A stretch of DNA of 64,000 nucleotides. Origin: Pseudomonas sp. p1(2021b) (lineage in GTDB: Bacteria; Pseudomonadota; Gammaproteobacteria; Pseudomonadales; Pseudomonadaceae). The notes under the pieces were generated by a model. It made no database searches. It was not told the DNA's origin and saw only the letters and a program-made list of their open reading frames with translations. The stretch covers positions 5,114,501 to 5,178,500 of the forward strand of contig NZ_CP083746.1 of NCBI RefSeq assembly GCF_020151015.1, given 5' to 3'. Numbering within the stretch: the stretch's first letter is position 1; each line of letters begins with the position of its first letter. This document shows, piece after piece, positions 9,660 through 18,938 of this stretch. The translations under genes and the position numbers were made by a program.

Positions 9660-10526
9660 TCAGTCGTCGGTAGCCTTGATCGACTTGGGCGACAGCCGCA
9701 GGCTGCGCAGGCTGCGCTTGACGCTCTTGAGGTGGTTGACCAGGCTCGGCCCGCGGGCCATGGCCACGCCCATCGCCAGCACGTCGATCACTACCAGGTG
9801 AGCGATACGCGAGGTCAGCGGGGTATAGATCTCGGTATCTTCATGCACATCGATGGCCAGGTTGACAGTGGACAACTCGGCCAACGGCGTCTGGCTCGGG
9901 CACAGGGTGATCAGGTTGGCCCCGCTTTCACGCACCAGGTTGGCCGTGATCAGCAGGTCCTTGGAGCGGCCCGATTGGGAAATGCACACGGCCACATCGC
10001 CAGGCTTGAGCGTCACCGCAGACATGGCCTGCATGTGTGGGTCGGAATAGGCCGCGGCGCTGAGCAGCAAGCGGAAGAACTTGTGCTGGGCATCGGCCGC
10101 CACCGCGCCGGATGCACCAAAGCCATAGAACTCCACGCGCTGGGCCTGGGCCATGGCGGTTACCGCCTGTTGCAGGGCCTGGGGATTGAGGTGTTCGCGC
10201 ACCTCCATCAAGGTATGTAGTGTGGTATCGAAGATCTTCAGGCTGTAGTCAGCGACCGAGTCGTCCTCGTGGATCGCGAACTGCCCAAAACTGGCGCCCG
10301 CGGCCAGGCTCTGCGCCAGCTTGAGCTTGAGGTCCTGAAAGCCCGAACAGCCGATCGCCCGGCAAAAACGTACGATGGTCGGCTCGCTGATCCCCACGCT
10401 GTAAGCCAGGTCGGCCATGGAGCTGTGCATGACGGCAGCCGGATCGAGCAGCACATGGTCGGCCACTTTCAGTTCCGATTTGCGCAGCAAATGGCGCGAT
10501 TGGGCGATATGTTGCAACAGATTCAC
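9660..10526 (-). CDS. hexR: RpiR/HexR-family transcriptional repressor
   Basis: A 288-residue HexR-type regulator of glucose catabolism. Residues about 1-77 form the RpiR HTH (SMADLAYSVGISEPTIVRFC, then GFQDLKLKLAQSLA); residues about 125-255 form an SIS sugar-phosphate isomerase fold with FYGFGASGAVAAD and ISQSGRSKDLL. In pseudomonads HexR senses 2-keto-3-deoxy-6-phosphogluconate and represses zwf, edd and gap. Here it is divergent from a zwf gene with a near-perfect HexR palindrome between them. Pseudomonads often carry more than one hexR-like gene, so this may be the paralogue paired with the extra zwf rather than the primary regulator. Confidence 0.88.
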   Translation of the reverse strand: MNLLQHIAQSRHLLRKSELKVADHVLLDPAAVMHSSMADLAYSVGISEPTIVRFCRAIGCSGFQDLKLKLAQSLAAGASFGQFAIHEDDSVADYSLKIFDTTLHTLMEVREHLNPQALQQAVTAMAQAQRVEFYGFGASGAVAADAQHKFFRLLLSAAAYSDPHMQAMSAVTLKPGDVAVCISQSGRSKDLLITANLVRESGANLITLCPSQTPLAELSTVNLAIDVHEDTEIYTPLTSRIAHLVVIDVLAMGVAMARGPSLVNHLKSVKRSLRSLRLSPKSIKATDD

Positions 10527-10568
10527 AGGCTGGACTCGGTTATGATCGGCTGGCCGGGATGTAGCTTT

Positions 10569-10587
10569 CTTGTAGTTATACTACAAG
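10569..10587. promoter_or_regulatory. HexR operator palindrome
   Basis: CTTGTAGT-TAT-ACTACAAG is a palindrome with perfect eight-base arms. Its core TGTAGTTATACTACA fits the known HexR consensus TGTA(A/G)T-N3-A(C/T)TACA. It lies 43 bases from hexR and 44 bases from zwf, so it can control both. Confidence 0.8.
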
Positions 10588-10630
10588 ACCCGCGACCCGC
10601 CCAGCTAAACGAACGTGGAGAGTGGTGGTT

Positions 10631-12097
10631 TTGACTATTCCTTGCGACATCCTGGTATTCGGTGGTACGGGCGACCTGGCCCTGCACAAACTGCTGCCGG
10701 CGCTCTATCACCTGTATCGCGAGGGCCGCCTGCACAACGCCGTGAGGATCATCGCCCTGGCCCGGCGCAACCTGCCACGGGACGAGTATCTCAAGCTCGC
10801 CGAACGTAACTGTCGGGCCCAGATCGCCCGCAACGACTTCGAGGAAGATGTCTGGCGGCGCTTCTGTGCCCGCCTGGACTACTTCGCCATGGATGCCCTG
10901 CAAAGCGCCGATTTCGTGCGCCTTGCGCGCTACCTGGGCGAGCCTGGAGGGCTGGCCCGTATCTACTACCTGGCTACCGCACCCAACCTGTTCGTGCCCA
11001 TCGCCAACCACCTGCGCATCGCCGGCCTTGCCGACAGCGAAGCACGCATCGTGCTGGAGAAGCCCATCGGCCACTCGCTGGAGTCGGCCACGGCGATCAA
11101 CGAAGCCATTGGTGCGGTATTCGACGAGACCCAGGTGTTTCGCATCGACCACTACCTAGGCAAGGAAACGGTCCAGAACCTCATGGCACTGCGTTTTGCC
11201 AATGCCCTGCTGGAGCCGGTTTGGCGCAATAGCCAGGTCGACCATGTACAGATCAGCGTGTGCGAAACCCTGGGCGTGGAGAACCGCGGCGCCTACTACG
11301 ACCGCGCGGGAGCGACCCGCGACATGCTGCAGAACCACCTGTTGCAGCTGTTGTGCCTGGTGGCCATGGAGCCACCGGCGCAGTTCGACGCCGAAGCGGT
11401 GCGTGATGAAAAGGTGAAGATCCTGCGGGCGCTCAAGCCGATAACCGGCCAGGACGTGCAGGACAAGACCGTGCGAGGCCAGTATGGCGCCGGACACATC
11501 GGCGGCCAGGAAGTGCCGGCCTACTACTTCGAAAAGGATGTGGACAACGACAGCGACACCGAGACCTTCGTCGCCGTGCACGCGCATATCGACAACTGGC
11601 GCTGGGCCGGCGTGCCCTTCTACCTGCGTACCGGCAAGCGCATGGCGCGGCGCTCATCGCAGATCGTCATCCAATTCAAACCGGTGCCACACGAGCTGTT
11701 CAACGGCGGCCAGGTCAACCAGCTGCTGATCCAGCTGCAGCCCGAGGAGCGCATCAGCCTGCGCATGATGACCAAGAGCCCGGGCAAAGGCATGCGCCTG
11801 GCGCCGGTCGAGCTGGACCTGAACCTGGCTCAGGTGTTCGGCCAGACCCGCCGCTGGGACGCCTACGAGCGTTTGTTGCTGGACGTGCTCGAAGGGGACT
11901 CGACGCTGTTCATGCGACGCGACGAAGTGGAAGCCGCCTGGGCCTGGATCGACCCGATCCTCAAGGGCTGGGAGGAGCACTTCCAGCCTCCTCGCCACTA
12001 CGCTGCCGGAAGCAACGGGCCAGAGCAGGCCAACAGCTTGCTGGCCAGGCATGGCAACCAGTGGTATCGAAGCCCAACCGGCGACCGGGCGTCATGA
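10631..12097 (+). CDS. zwf: Glucose-6-phosphate 1-dehydrogenase
   Basis: A 488-residue enzyme that oxidises glucose 6-phosphate to 6-phosphogluconolactone with NAD(P), feeding the Entner-Doudoroff pathway. The dinucleotide loop GGTGDLALHKLLPALY is at the N-terminus, and the active-site signature RIDHYLGKE lies near residue 172. No ATG fits the start. I prefer the TTG at 10631 (giving MTIPCDILVF), because GTGGAG ends ten bases before it, whereas GTG codons at 10622 and 10625 are too close. It is divergent from the HexR-type gene with a HexR operator between them. P. putida carries several zwf copies; this is not obviously the one in the edd-glk cluster. Confidence 0.93.
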   Translation: MTIPCDILVFGGTGDLALHKLLPALYHLYREGRLHNAVRIIALARRNLPRDEYLKLAERNCRAQIARNDFEEDVWRRFCARLDYFAMDALQSADFVRLARYLGEPGGLARIYYLATAPNLFVPIANHLRIAGLADSEARIVLEKPIGHSLESATAINEAIGAVFDETQVFRIDHYLGKETVQNLMALRFANALLEPVWRNSQVDHVQISVCETLGVENRGAYYDRAGATRDMLQNHLLQLLCLVAMEPPAQFDAEAVRDEKVKILRALKPITGQDVQDKTVRGQYGAGHIGGQEVPAYYFEKDVDNDSDTETFVAVHAHIDNWRWAGVPFYLRTGKRMARRSSQIVIQFKPVPHELFNGGQVNQLLIQLQPEERISLRMMTKSPGKGMRLAPVELDLNLAQVFGQTRRWDAYERLLLDVLEGDSTLFMRRDEVEAAWAWIDPILKGWEEHFQPPRHYAAGSNGPEQANSLLARHGNQWYRSPTGDRAS

Positions 12098-12125
12098 ACG
12101 ACCCGATGAGCGACAACACCAGAAG

Positions 12126-12141
12126 GTGAATATTCATACAG
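12126..12141. promoter_or_regulatory. Possible LexA (SOS) box upstream of uvrD
   Basis: GTGAATATTCATACAG matches 12 of 16 positions of the gamma-proteobacterial LexA box CTG-N10-CAG type consensus, with a strong right half ATACAG and a weak left half. It lies 42 bases before the uvrD start. uvrD is SOS-induced in many bacteria, but the match is partial. Confidence 0.35.
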
Positions 12142-12183
12142 TAGGTGTTTGTCCCTTAACCGGCTTGGCCCTAGAATGGCCGG

Positions 12184-14370
12184 ATGCACACAGACGACCT
12201 CTCCCTCCTGTTGAATTCCCTCAATGATGCCCAACGCCAGGCCGTCGCGGCCACGCTTGGGCGTCAGCTGGTGCTTGCGGGCGCCGGCTCCGGTAAAACC
12301 CGCGTGCTGGTGCACCGCATCGCCTGGCTGATCCAGGTCGAGCAGGCTTCGCCGCATTCGATCCTGTCGGTGACGTTCACCAACAAGGCTGCCGCCGAAA
12401 TGCGCCAGCGGATCGAGCAGCTGCTGGGCATCAACCCGGCGGGCATGTGGGTCGGGACCTTCCACGGCCTTGCCCACCGCCTGTTGCGTGCGCATTGGCA
12501 GGAAGCGCGCCTGGTGCAGAACTTCCAGATTCTCGACAGCGACGACCAGCAGCGCCTGGTCAAGCGGGTGATCCGCGAGCTTGGCCTCGACGAGCAACGC
12601 TGGCCGGCGCGCCAGGCCCAATGGTTCATCAACGGGCAGAAGGACGAAGGCCTGCGCCCCCAGCATATCCAGGCCGGCGGCGACCTGTTCCTAGGCACCA
12701 TGCGCAGTATCTACGAGGCCTACGAACAGGCCTGCGAACGTGCAGGGGTCATCGACTTTTCGGAGTTACTCCTGCGCGCGCTGGACCTGTGGCGCGACCA
12801 TCCCGGGCTGCTCGAACATTACCAGCGGCGCTTCCGCCACCTGCTGGTGGACGAGTTCCAGGACACCAACGCCGTGCAGTACGCCTGGCTGCGCCTACTG
12901 GCGGGCCAGAACGGCGGCAGCCTGATGGCCGTGGGCGACGACGACCAGTCCATCTATGGCTGGCGCGGAGCCAAGATCGAGAATATCCACCAGTACACCG
13001 CCGACTTCCCGGATGCCGAGCTGATCCGCCTGGAGCAGAACTACCGGTCCACCAGTGGCATCCTCAAGGCGGCCAACGCCTTGATCGCCAACAACAGTGG
13101 CCGCCTGGGCAAGGAACTGTGGACCGACATGGGCGAAGGCGAGCCGCTTACGTTGTACGCCGCCTACAACGAGCATGACGAAGCGCGCTATGTAGTCGAA
13201 ACCATCGAGAGCCTGATCAGGCAAGGCAATGCGCGCGGCGACATCGCCATCCTGTATCGCTCCAACGCCCAGTCGCGGGTATTGGAAGAAGCCCTGCTGC
13301 GCGAGCGTATTCCCTATCGCATCTACGGCGGCCAACGCTTCTTCGAACGCGCCGAAATCAAGAACGCCATGGCCTACCTGCGCCTGCTCGAGGGTCGCGG
13401 CAACGATGCCGCCCTCGAGCGGGTGATCAACGTGCCGCCACGTGGCATCGGCGAGAAAACCGTCGAAGCCATCCGTGACCACGCCCGTCACAGCCAGCTG
13501 TCGATGTGGGAGGCCATGTGCCAACTGCTCGCCGCCAAGGCCTTGAAAGGCCGTGCGGCAAGCGCCCTGGGCGCCTTCATCGAATTGATGGAGAACCTGG
13601 CCGCCAAGACCCTGGACATGCCGCTGCACCTGATGACCCAGACCGTCATCGAACAGTCCGGCCTGATCATCTATCACCAGGAAGAAAAAGGCGAAAAAGG
13701 CCAGGCACGGGTAGAAAACCTCGAGGAACTGGTCAGCGCCGCGCGCAACTTCGAGACCAGCGAAGATGACGCCGACCTTTCGCCGCTGTCGGCCTTCCTC
13801 GGCCATGCTTCCCTGGAAGCCGGCGATGCCCAGGCGGACGAACACGAAGACAGCGTGCAGTTGATGACCCTGCACAGCGCCAAGGGCCTGGAGTTCCCCT
13901 ATGTGTTCCTGGTGGGCATGGAAGAAGGCCTGTTCCCTCACAAGATGAGCCTGGAAGAGCCAGGCCGCCTGGAAGAGGAACGTCGCCTGGCTTACGTGGG
14001 CATCACCCGGGCCATGCGCCAGCTGATCATGACCTACGCCGAAACCCGTCGCCTGTATGGCAGCGAAACCTATAACAAGGTGTCGCGTTTCGTACGGGAA
14101 ATTCCGGCAGGGCTGGTACAGGAAGTGCGCCTGTCCAATAGCGTCAGCCGCCCCTTCGGCGGTAACCAGAGCAGCTCGAGCAGCCTGTTCGCCAACGCCA
14201 GCATTCCACAAACGGCCTTCACCTTGGGCCAGCGGGTGCAACATTCGGTGTTTGGTGAGGGCGTGATTCTCAATTTCGAAGGCTCGGGTGCCCAGGCACG
14301 GGTGCAGGTCAACTTCGCCGAGGGCAGCAAGTGGCTGATGCTGGGTTACGCCAAACTGGAAGCGATCTGA
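12184..14370 (+). CDS. uvrD: ATP-dependent DNA helicase II
   Basis: A 728-residue superfamily 1A helicase for nucleotide-excision and mismatch repair. The Q motif LNDAQRQAV is followed by Walker A LAGAGSGKTRVL (residues about 30-41), motif Ia TFTNKAAAEMR, Walker B LLVDEFQDTN, motif III GDDDQSIYGWRGA, motif IV LEQNYRST, motif V TLHSAKGLEFPYVFLVGMEE and motif VI RLAYVGITRA. The C-terminal 50 residues contain the Tudor-like RNA-polymerase-binding part (GQRVQHSVFGEGVILNFEG). Length and motif order are typical of UvrD. It stands alone, 86 bases after zwf. Confidence 0.97.
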   Translation: MHTDDLSLLLNSLNDAQRQAVAATLGRQLVLAGAGSGKTRVLVHRIAWLIQVEQASPHSILSVTFTNKAAAEMRQRIEQLLGINPAGMWVGTFHGLAHRLLRAHWQEARLVQNFQILDSDDQQRLVKRVIRELGLDEQRWPARQAQWFINGQKDEGLRPQHIQAGGDLFLGTMRSIYEAYEQACERAGVIDFSELLLRALDLWRDHPGLLEHYQRRFRHLLVDEFQDTNAVQYAWLRLLAGQNGGSLMAVGDDDQSIYGWRGAKIENIHQYTADFPDAELIRLEQNYRSTSGILKAANALIANNSGRLGKELWTDMGEGEPLTLYAAYNEHDEARYVVETIESLIRQGNARGDIAILYRSNAQSRVLEEALLRERIPYRIYGGQRFFERAEIKNAMAYLRLLEGRGNDAALERVINVPPRGIGEKTVEAIRDHARHSQLSMWEAMCQLLAAKALKGRAASALGAFIELMENLAAKTLDMPLHLMTQTVIEQSGLIIYHQEEKGEKGQARVENLEELVSAARNFETSEDDADLSPLSAFLGHASLEAGDAQADEHEDSVQLMTLHSAKGLEFPYVFLVGMEEGLFPHKMSLEEPGRLEEERRLAYVGITRAMRQLIMTYAETRRLYGSETYNKVSRFVREIPAGLVQEVRLSNSVSRPFGGNQSSSSSLFANASIPQTAFTLGQRVQHSVFGEGVILNFEGSGAQARVQVNFAEGSKWLMLGYAKLEAI

Positions 14371-14559
14371 TACCAGACGCAAGGCTTCCAGCTGCTTGTA
14401 GACTTTTCTTTCGTCCGCTGACGAAAGGTCCTATGCACTGAATGGGCTTGGGTACAGGCCCATCAGGCAAAAGATGGAAACATTATGGCGCTGGTCATGT
14501 GCACAACAACCTGTGCAACATGACGCGCGTGCAATCCACCCACAGGGGAAATCCCATCT

Positions 14560-15408
14560 ATGCAACGTTTTCTTAGCATCGTACTGGCGCTGTGCGTCGG
14601 CCTGACGCTGAGCCTGGACGCCAACGCCAAGCGTTTCGGCGGCGGCAAGAGCTCGGGCTCCGCGCCTATCCACCAGACCCGCCAGGCTACGCCAACCACG
14701 CCGGCCGCCGCGCCGACCGCTCCTGGCCGTGCTCCGGCCGCCGCCAGCGGTGCTTCGCGCTGGCTGGGCCCATTGGCCGGTATCGCCGCGGGCGGCCTGC
14801 TGGCCTCCATGTTCATGGGCGACGGCTTCCAGGGCATGCAGATCCTCGACTTCCTGATCATGGGCCTGATCGCCTTCCTGGTGTTCCGCTTCATCGCCGC
14901 GCGTCGTCGCCAGCAGCAGCCGCAGCACGCTGCCGCTGGCCACGCACCCTACCAGCGTGAAAGCCATGCCCAGCCAGCCCAACCGTCGGTCTTCGGTGGC
15001 GCCGCGGCGCCTGCCGCCACACCGGTGATCAACGCACCGGCCTGGTTCAACGAGCAGAACTTCCTGAGCGCCGCACGCAGCCACTTCATGTCGCTGCAGC
15101 AGCATTGGGATGCCAACGAGATGGACAAGATCGCCGAGTTCGTCACCCCGCAGATGCTCGAGTTCCTCAAGCGCGAACGTGCCGACCTGGGTGACGGCTT
15201 CCAGTCCACCTACATCGACAACCTCGATGTGCAGCTCGAAGGCGTCGACGACCGCGCCGACAAGACCATCGCGACCCTGACCTTCCATGGTGTCTCGAAG
15301 ACCTCGCGCTTCGACCAGGGCGAAGCGTTCAGCGAAAGCTGGCACATGGAGCGTGCACAGGGCGAAAACCAGCCTTGGCTGCTCGCGGGTATCCGCCAGA
15401 ACGGCTGA
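14560..15408 (+). CDS. Tim44-like domain membrane protein
   Basis: A 282-residue protein with an N-terminal signal-like segment (residues 1-22), a Pro/Ala-rich spacer, two hydrophobic stretches (WLGPLAGIAAGGLLASMFMG, then MQILDFLIMGLIAFLVFRFI), a second Ala/Gln-rich spacer, and a C-terminal Tim44/MBA1-like alpha-beta domain (residues about 165-282, FLSAARSHFMSLQQHWDAN to WLLAGIRQNG). Bacterial members are inner-membrane proteins of unknown role; the domain binds membranes or unfolded proteins in mitochondrial import. It is monocistronic and followed by a REP pair. Confidence 0.88.
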   Translation: MQRFLSIVLALCVGLTLSLDANAKRFGGGKSSGSAPIHQTRQATPTTPAAAPTAPGRAPAAASGASRWLGPLAGIAAGGLLASMFMGDGFQGMQILDFLIMGLIAFLVFRFIAARRRQQQPQHAAAGHAPYQRESHAQPAQPSVFGGAAAPAATPVINAPAWFNEQNFLSAARSHFMSLQQHWDANEMDKIAEFVTPQMLEFLKRERADLGDGFQSTYIDNLDVQLEGVDDRADKTIATLTFHGVSKTSRFDQGEAFSESWHMERAQGENQPWLLAGIRQNG

Positions 15409-15440
15409 TTCTTCTGGCATGCATTGGGGCTGCCTTGCAG

Positions 15441-15531
15441 CCCTATCGCGGGACAAGCCCGCTCCTACAAGAACGGTGCAATACCGACCTGTAGGAGCGG
15501 GCTTGTCCCGCGATAGGGCCGCAAAGCGGCC
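15441..15531. repeat. REP-type inverted repeat pair with trailing GC hairpin
   Basis: The arm from 15441 (CCCTATCGCGGGACAAGCCC) and the arm ending at 15518 are perfect inverses over 29 bases. GGCCGC-AAA-GCGGCC follows at 15517-15531 and then a T-rich stretch, so the whole can act as terminator of the Tim44-like gene. Confidence 0.85.
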
Positions 15532-15635
15532 CCAAGCTTTTTGTTTCCGCCCCTGCCCGGGGTTTTTGCTTTTGGCAGACTGGCCTACTAGGGTATAACG
15601 CGCAGCGTTGTCATCAAGGTCAGAGGATGTAAGCC

Positions 15636-16043
15636 GTGGAAGAAGTGATCGAACAACTCCGGGAAGCCAATGAGCCAGTCCCCGTACCGCTGGAGCTGCC
15701 AGACGAGGACTTGCTGGTAGAGATCGAAGAGCAGCTGTTCATCAATATTCCCTTCGTGTTCAAGGAATTTCTGCTGACCGTCAGCGACGTGGTCTATGGC
15801 AGCCTGGAACCTGTCACCGTCACCGATCCGCAGTCACACACGTACCTGCCTGACGTTGCCGCGAACGCCTGGGATGCGGGCGTGCCCCGAGACCTGATCC
15901 CCCTGTGCCAGGATGGCGACAACTACTACTGTGTCGAGGAAGACGGTACCGTGGTCCTGTGGGATGGCGATGAAGAAGCCATCGCCGAAGACAACTGGGA
16001 GTCTGTCTGGCATTGGGCCAGGGATGTCTGGCTGGAAAGCTGA
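15636..16043 (+). CDS. SMI1/KNR4 (SUKH) family protein
   Basis: A 135-residue very acidic protein with the SUKH fold signature: LPDEDLLVEIEEQLFINIP, then FKEFLLTVSDVVYG, and a C-terminal LIPLCQDGDNYYCVEEDGTV with LWDGDEEAIAEDNW. The start is a GTG at 15636, with AGAGGA nine bases upstream. SUKH proteins are often immunity proteins against nuclease or deaminase toxins, but many stand alone as housekeeping proteins. No toxin gene is adjacent, so an immunity role is not supported here. Confidence 0.82.
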   Translation: MEEVIEQLREANEPVPVPLELPDEDLLVEIEEQLFINIPFVFKEFLLTVSDVVYGSLEPVTVTDPQSHTYLPDVAANAWDAGVPRDLIPLCQDGDNYYCVEEDGTVVLWDGDEEAIAEDNWESVWHWARDVWLES

Positions 16044-16221
16044 CACCTGCGCTGCACAGGGCCAGCAAAAGCCTACAATCTTTGTAGGCTTTGCCTACAT
16101 GCCAAGCATGGCTCTTAGCCACCACTCCACGTAGAATCGCCTGGCTTTCTGCGCTTGGCCGCGTCGCTACCGCTCCATCCCCTCGGACTTCGATCAAATC
16201 AAGCGCAGAAAGCCCTCCCCC

Positions 16222-17982
16222 TCAATGGGTTTGGTCACGATTGTTGTCCAGCGTTTCCAGCAGCGCGATCTGCATGCGGGAATGAACCCGGATGAACCAA
16301 CGCCATAGCAAAGCCACCACCACCGCTGCTACCACTGCGATCACCAACAAGAGCTCGTTGGTTGGCAGAATGCTCGCCGAAAGCGCGGACAGCAGCAGGA
16401 AGATCACCAACAGCGACAACAACGGAATCACCTCGGCAATCACTCGTCTCACACGCTGGGTATGCCGCCCGGCCATCTCAGGCTTTACGCCCAGTTCGGC
16501 GAGCAACATCGAAAGCGCCTTGAGCTTGCGGTAGGCAGCAATCAGGAACGGCAGCGACAACAACAGCGCGGCGCCCCAGATCAACGCCTTCTGCCGGCTG
16601 ATATCACCGACCCACTCCATGAGCCAGGTGCCGATACGCTCAGCGAAATAACCGCCACTGAAGAAGATCGCGATCACCAACGCCAGGTTCACACCCACCT
16701 GCAACAGGATGCGCCGGATCATTGCGGCCACCATGGCGCCTTCCCCATGAGGCTGGATGCTGCGCAGCCATTCACCGTACAACGACAATACCCGCGCCAA
16801 CCGAGCGGGCACCACCTTGCCGAGCTTCAGCGACAAGGGGTCGGCGGCGCGAATCAGGTAGGGCGTGAGTAGCGTCGTAATGGCCGAGACAGCCACCGCT
16901 ACCGGGTAAAGGAAGTCACTGGTGACCTGCAAAGTCATGCCCAGGGCCGCGATGATGAAGGAGAATTCGCCGATCTGAGAAAGACCCATCCCCACCCGCA
17001 ATGAGGTCCTCCCGTCGTTGCCGGCGATAAAGGCCCCCATGCCGCACGACAGCATCTTGCCCAGCACCACCGCCACGGTGATCACCGCGATCGGCCAGGC
17101 GTAGTCGACCAGCACGCGCGGGTCGATCATCAGGCCGATGGCCACGAAGAAGATGGCACTGAACAGGTCACGTACCGGTTCGATCAGGCGCTCGATCTTA
17201 AGCAGCTGCCGGGATTCGGCCATGATCGCACCGATCAGGAACGCCCCCAGGACCATGCTGTACTCGAGCTTGACCACCAACAGGCAAAAGCCGAAGCACA
17301 GACCCAGCACGGTGATCAGCAGCATCTCGTTGCTTTCGAACTTCGCCACATAGGCCAGCAGCCGCGGCACCAGCAGTATGCCGATAACCAGCGCGACGAT
17401 CATGAACAGGGAAAGCTTGCCCACCGTGGAGAACACCTCGCCCGAACTGACCGTGCCGCTGACCGCGATGCCTGAAAGCAGGGCAATGATGCCGATGCCA
17501 AGGATGTCCTCCACGATCAGCACACCGAAGATCAATTGGGCGAAGCGCTCGTGCTTCATCTTCAGGTCGTTGAGCGCCTTGACGATGATGGTGGTCGAGG
17601 AAATAGCCAGGATCGCGCCCAGGAACAGTGAGTCCATGGTGTTCCAGCCAAACCAGCGGCCGATCTCGAAACCGATCCAGATCATCAGGACGATTTCCAG
17701 GAAGGCCGCGATGAACGCGGTGGCGCCGACCTTGAACAGCTTGCGCAAGCTGAATTCCAGGCCCAGGCAGAACATCAGGAAAATCACCCCGAGTTCAGCC
17801 AGGGTCTTGATGGTGTCTTCATCATGGATCAGGCCGAAAGGCGGTGTGTGCGGGCCGATGATGAAGCCAGCGACGATGTAGCCCAGCACGACAGGCTGCT
17901 TGAAACGGTGGAAAAGAATGGTGACCACCCCGGCCACCAGCATGATCACGGCCAGGTCCTGAATGAAGCTGATGGCATGCAT
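16222..17982 (-). CDS. CPA2-family monovalent cation:proton antiporter (KefB/YbaL-like)
   Basis: A 586-residue integral membrane protein with about 12-13 transmembrane segments, starting MHAISFIQDLAVIMLVAGVV and including the conserved cores VVLGYIVAGFIIGPHTPPFG, LGAILAISSTTIIVKALND and VGMGLSQIGEFSFIIAALGM. This is the Na/H-exchanger fold of glutathione-gated and related K+/H+ antiporters. It lacks the C-terminal TrkA-N nucleotide domain of KefB/KefC; instead it ends with more membrane helices and a short tail. I chose ATG 17982, preceded by AAGGAG; the frame upstream to 18084 reads through a short duplicated segment and has no homology. The transported ion (K+ or Na+) is not certain. Confidence 0.9.
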   Translation of the reverse strand: MHAISFIQDLAVIMLVAGVVTILFHRFKQPVVLGYIVAGFIIGPHTPPFGLIHDEDTIKTLAELGVIFLMFCLGLEFSLRKLFKVGATAFIAAFLEIVLMIWIGFEIGRWFGWNTMDSLFLGAILAISSTTIIVKALNDLKMKHERFAQLIFGVLIVEDILGIGIIALLSGIAVSGTVSSGEVFSTVGKLSLFMIVALVIGILLVPRLLAYVAKFESNEMLLITVLGLCFGFCLLVVKLEYSMVLGAFLIGAIMAESRQLLKIERLIEPVRDLFSAIFFVAIGLMIDPRVLVDYAWPIAVITVAVVLGKMLSCGMGAFIAGNDGRTSLRVGMGLSQIGEFSFIIAALGMTLQVTSDFLYPVAVAVSAITTLLTPYLIRAADPLSLKLGKVVPARLARVLSLYGEWLRSIQPHGEGAMVAAMIRRILLQVGVNLALVIAIFFSGGYFAERIGTWLMEWVGDISRQKALIWGAALLLSLPFLIAAYRKLKALSMLLAELGVKPEMAGRHTQRVRRVIAEVIPLLSLLVIFLLLSALSASILPTNELLLVIAVVAAVVVALLWRWFIRVHSRMQIALLETLDNNRDQTH

Positions 17983-18304
17983 GGCGAGGGACTCCTTTTC
18001 TCGTTGCCGGGGCAGACCGCTCCTCTGCCGAGGCAAACCCGAGCGAGCAGCAAGTACATACTGTTTCAATGCAGGAAAGCCCAAGTTGCATGGGCTCGCT
18101 CAGGTTAACATCGCGCCTGTGTGCGGAAAGCCGATGCAATATGAAGAAACAGATCGGCGATTTCGTCGCCAGCGATGGCATGATTCGCGTGACGATGGCG
18201 CTTCGGCCGACGTCCCGTACCAGGATGTGAAACCACATTGAGGGGAAACAGAAGTGTCTGCAGATACCCGCCCCGTTTCAGCGCAACCAACCCGTGAGCA
18301 CACT

Positions 18305-18790
18305 ATGGAACCTGGAAACGCCCAGTTGACGATGACTGTCCTGATGACCCCGGACATGGCCAATTTTTCGGGCAACGTACATGGCGGCACCCTGCTCAAG
18401 TACCTCGATGAAGTCGCCTACGCCTGCGCCAGCCGCTATGCCGGCACTTACGTGGTGACGTTGTCGGTAGACCAGGTGATCTTCCGCGAGCCCGTGCATG
18501 TCGGTGAACTGGTGACCTTCCTCGCCTCGGTCAACTACACCGGCAATACCTCGATGGAAGTGGGCATCAAGGTGGTGACCGAGAATATCCGCGAGCGCTC
18601 CGTACGCCACTCCAACAGTTGCTTCTTCACCATGGTCGCGGTCGACGACAACCGCCGACCAGTGCAGGTACCACCTCGCCAGCCACAAACCAGCGAAGAA
18701 AAACGCCGCTTCCTGCAGGGCCAGCAACGCCGGCAGATCCGCCAGGAGCTGGAGCAGCGCTACCAGAACCTCAAGACCGACTCGATCTAA
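18305..18790 (+). CDS. Acyl-CoA thioesterase (hotdog fold, YciA/BFIT type)
   Basis: A 161-residue hotdog-fold thioesterase that hydrolyses acyl-CoA to free fatty acid and CoA. The core is MANFSGNVHGGTLLKYLDEV (catalytic Asn/His-Gly-Gly region) and VTLSVDQVIFREPVHVGELV. The C-terminal 30 residues are Arg/Gln-rich. I chose ATG 18305 (MEPGNAQLTMTV), with GTGAGC six bases before it, because family members begin there; an in-frame GTG at 18254 with a GAGGGG before it is an alternative that adds 17 residues. It is divergent from the CPA2 antiporter. Confidence 0.88.
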   Translation: MEPGNAQLTMTVLMTPDMANFSGNVHGGTLLKYLDEVAYACASRYAGTYVVTLSVDQVIFREPVHVGELVTFLASVNYTGNTSMEVGIKVVTENIRERSVRHSNSCFFTMVAVDDNRRPVQVPPRQPQTSEEKRRFLQGQQRRQIRQELEQRYQNLKTDSI

Positions 18791-18826
18791 CCGTTACCCA
18801 AAGGCTTTGAATGCATTCCGGGCCCT

Positions 18827-18923
18827 TGTAGGAGCGGGCTTGTCCCGCGATCAAGGGCGAAGCCCTTGCCAGGCGACGGTGATATCGGGCCCGGATTAAT
18901 CGCGGGACGAGCCCGCTCCTACA
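18827..18923. repeat. REP-type inverted repeat pair
   Basis: TGTAGGAGCGGGCTTGTCCC from 18827 faces its near-perfect inverse ending GCTCCTACA at 18923. It occupies the convergent junction between the thioesterase gene and pdxY. Confidence 0.85.
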
Positions 18924-18938
18924 GGGGTCTCGTCAGCC

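Noticed and set aside
15636..16043. Toxin-immunity pair
   Set aside because: The SUKH protein is present but no toxin-like gene is adjacent on either side.
17983..18084. N-terminal extension of the CPA2 antiporter with a repeated RSGLPRQR segment
   Set aside because: The repeat is outside family homology and ATG 17982 has AAGGAG; the extension is probably untranslated.
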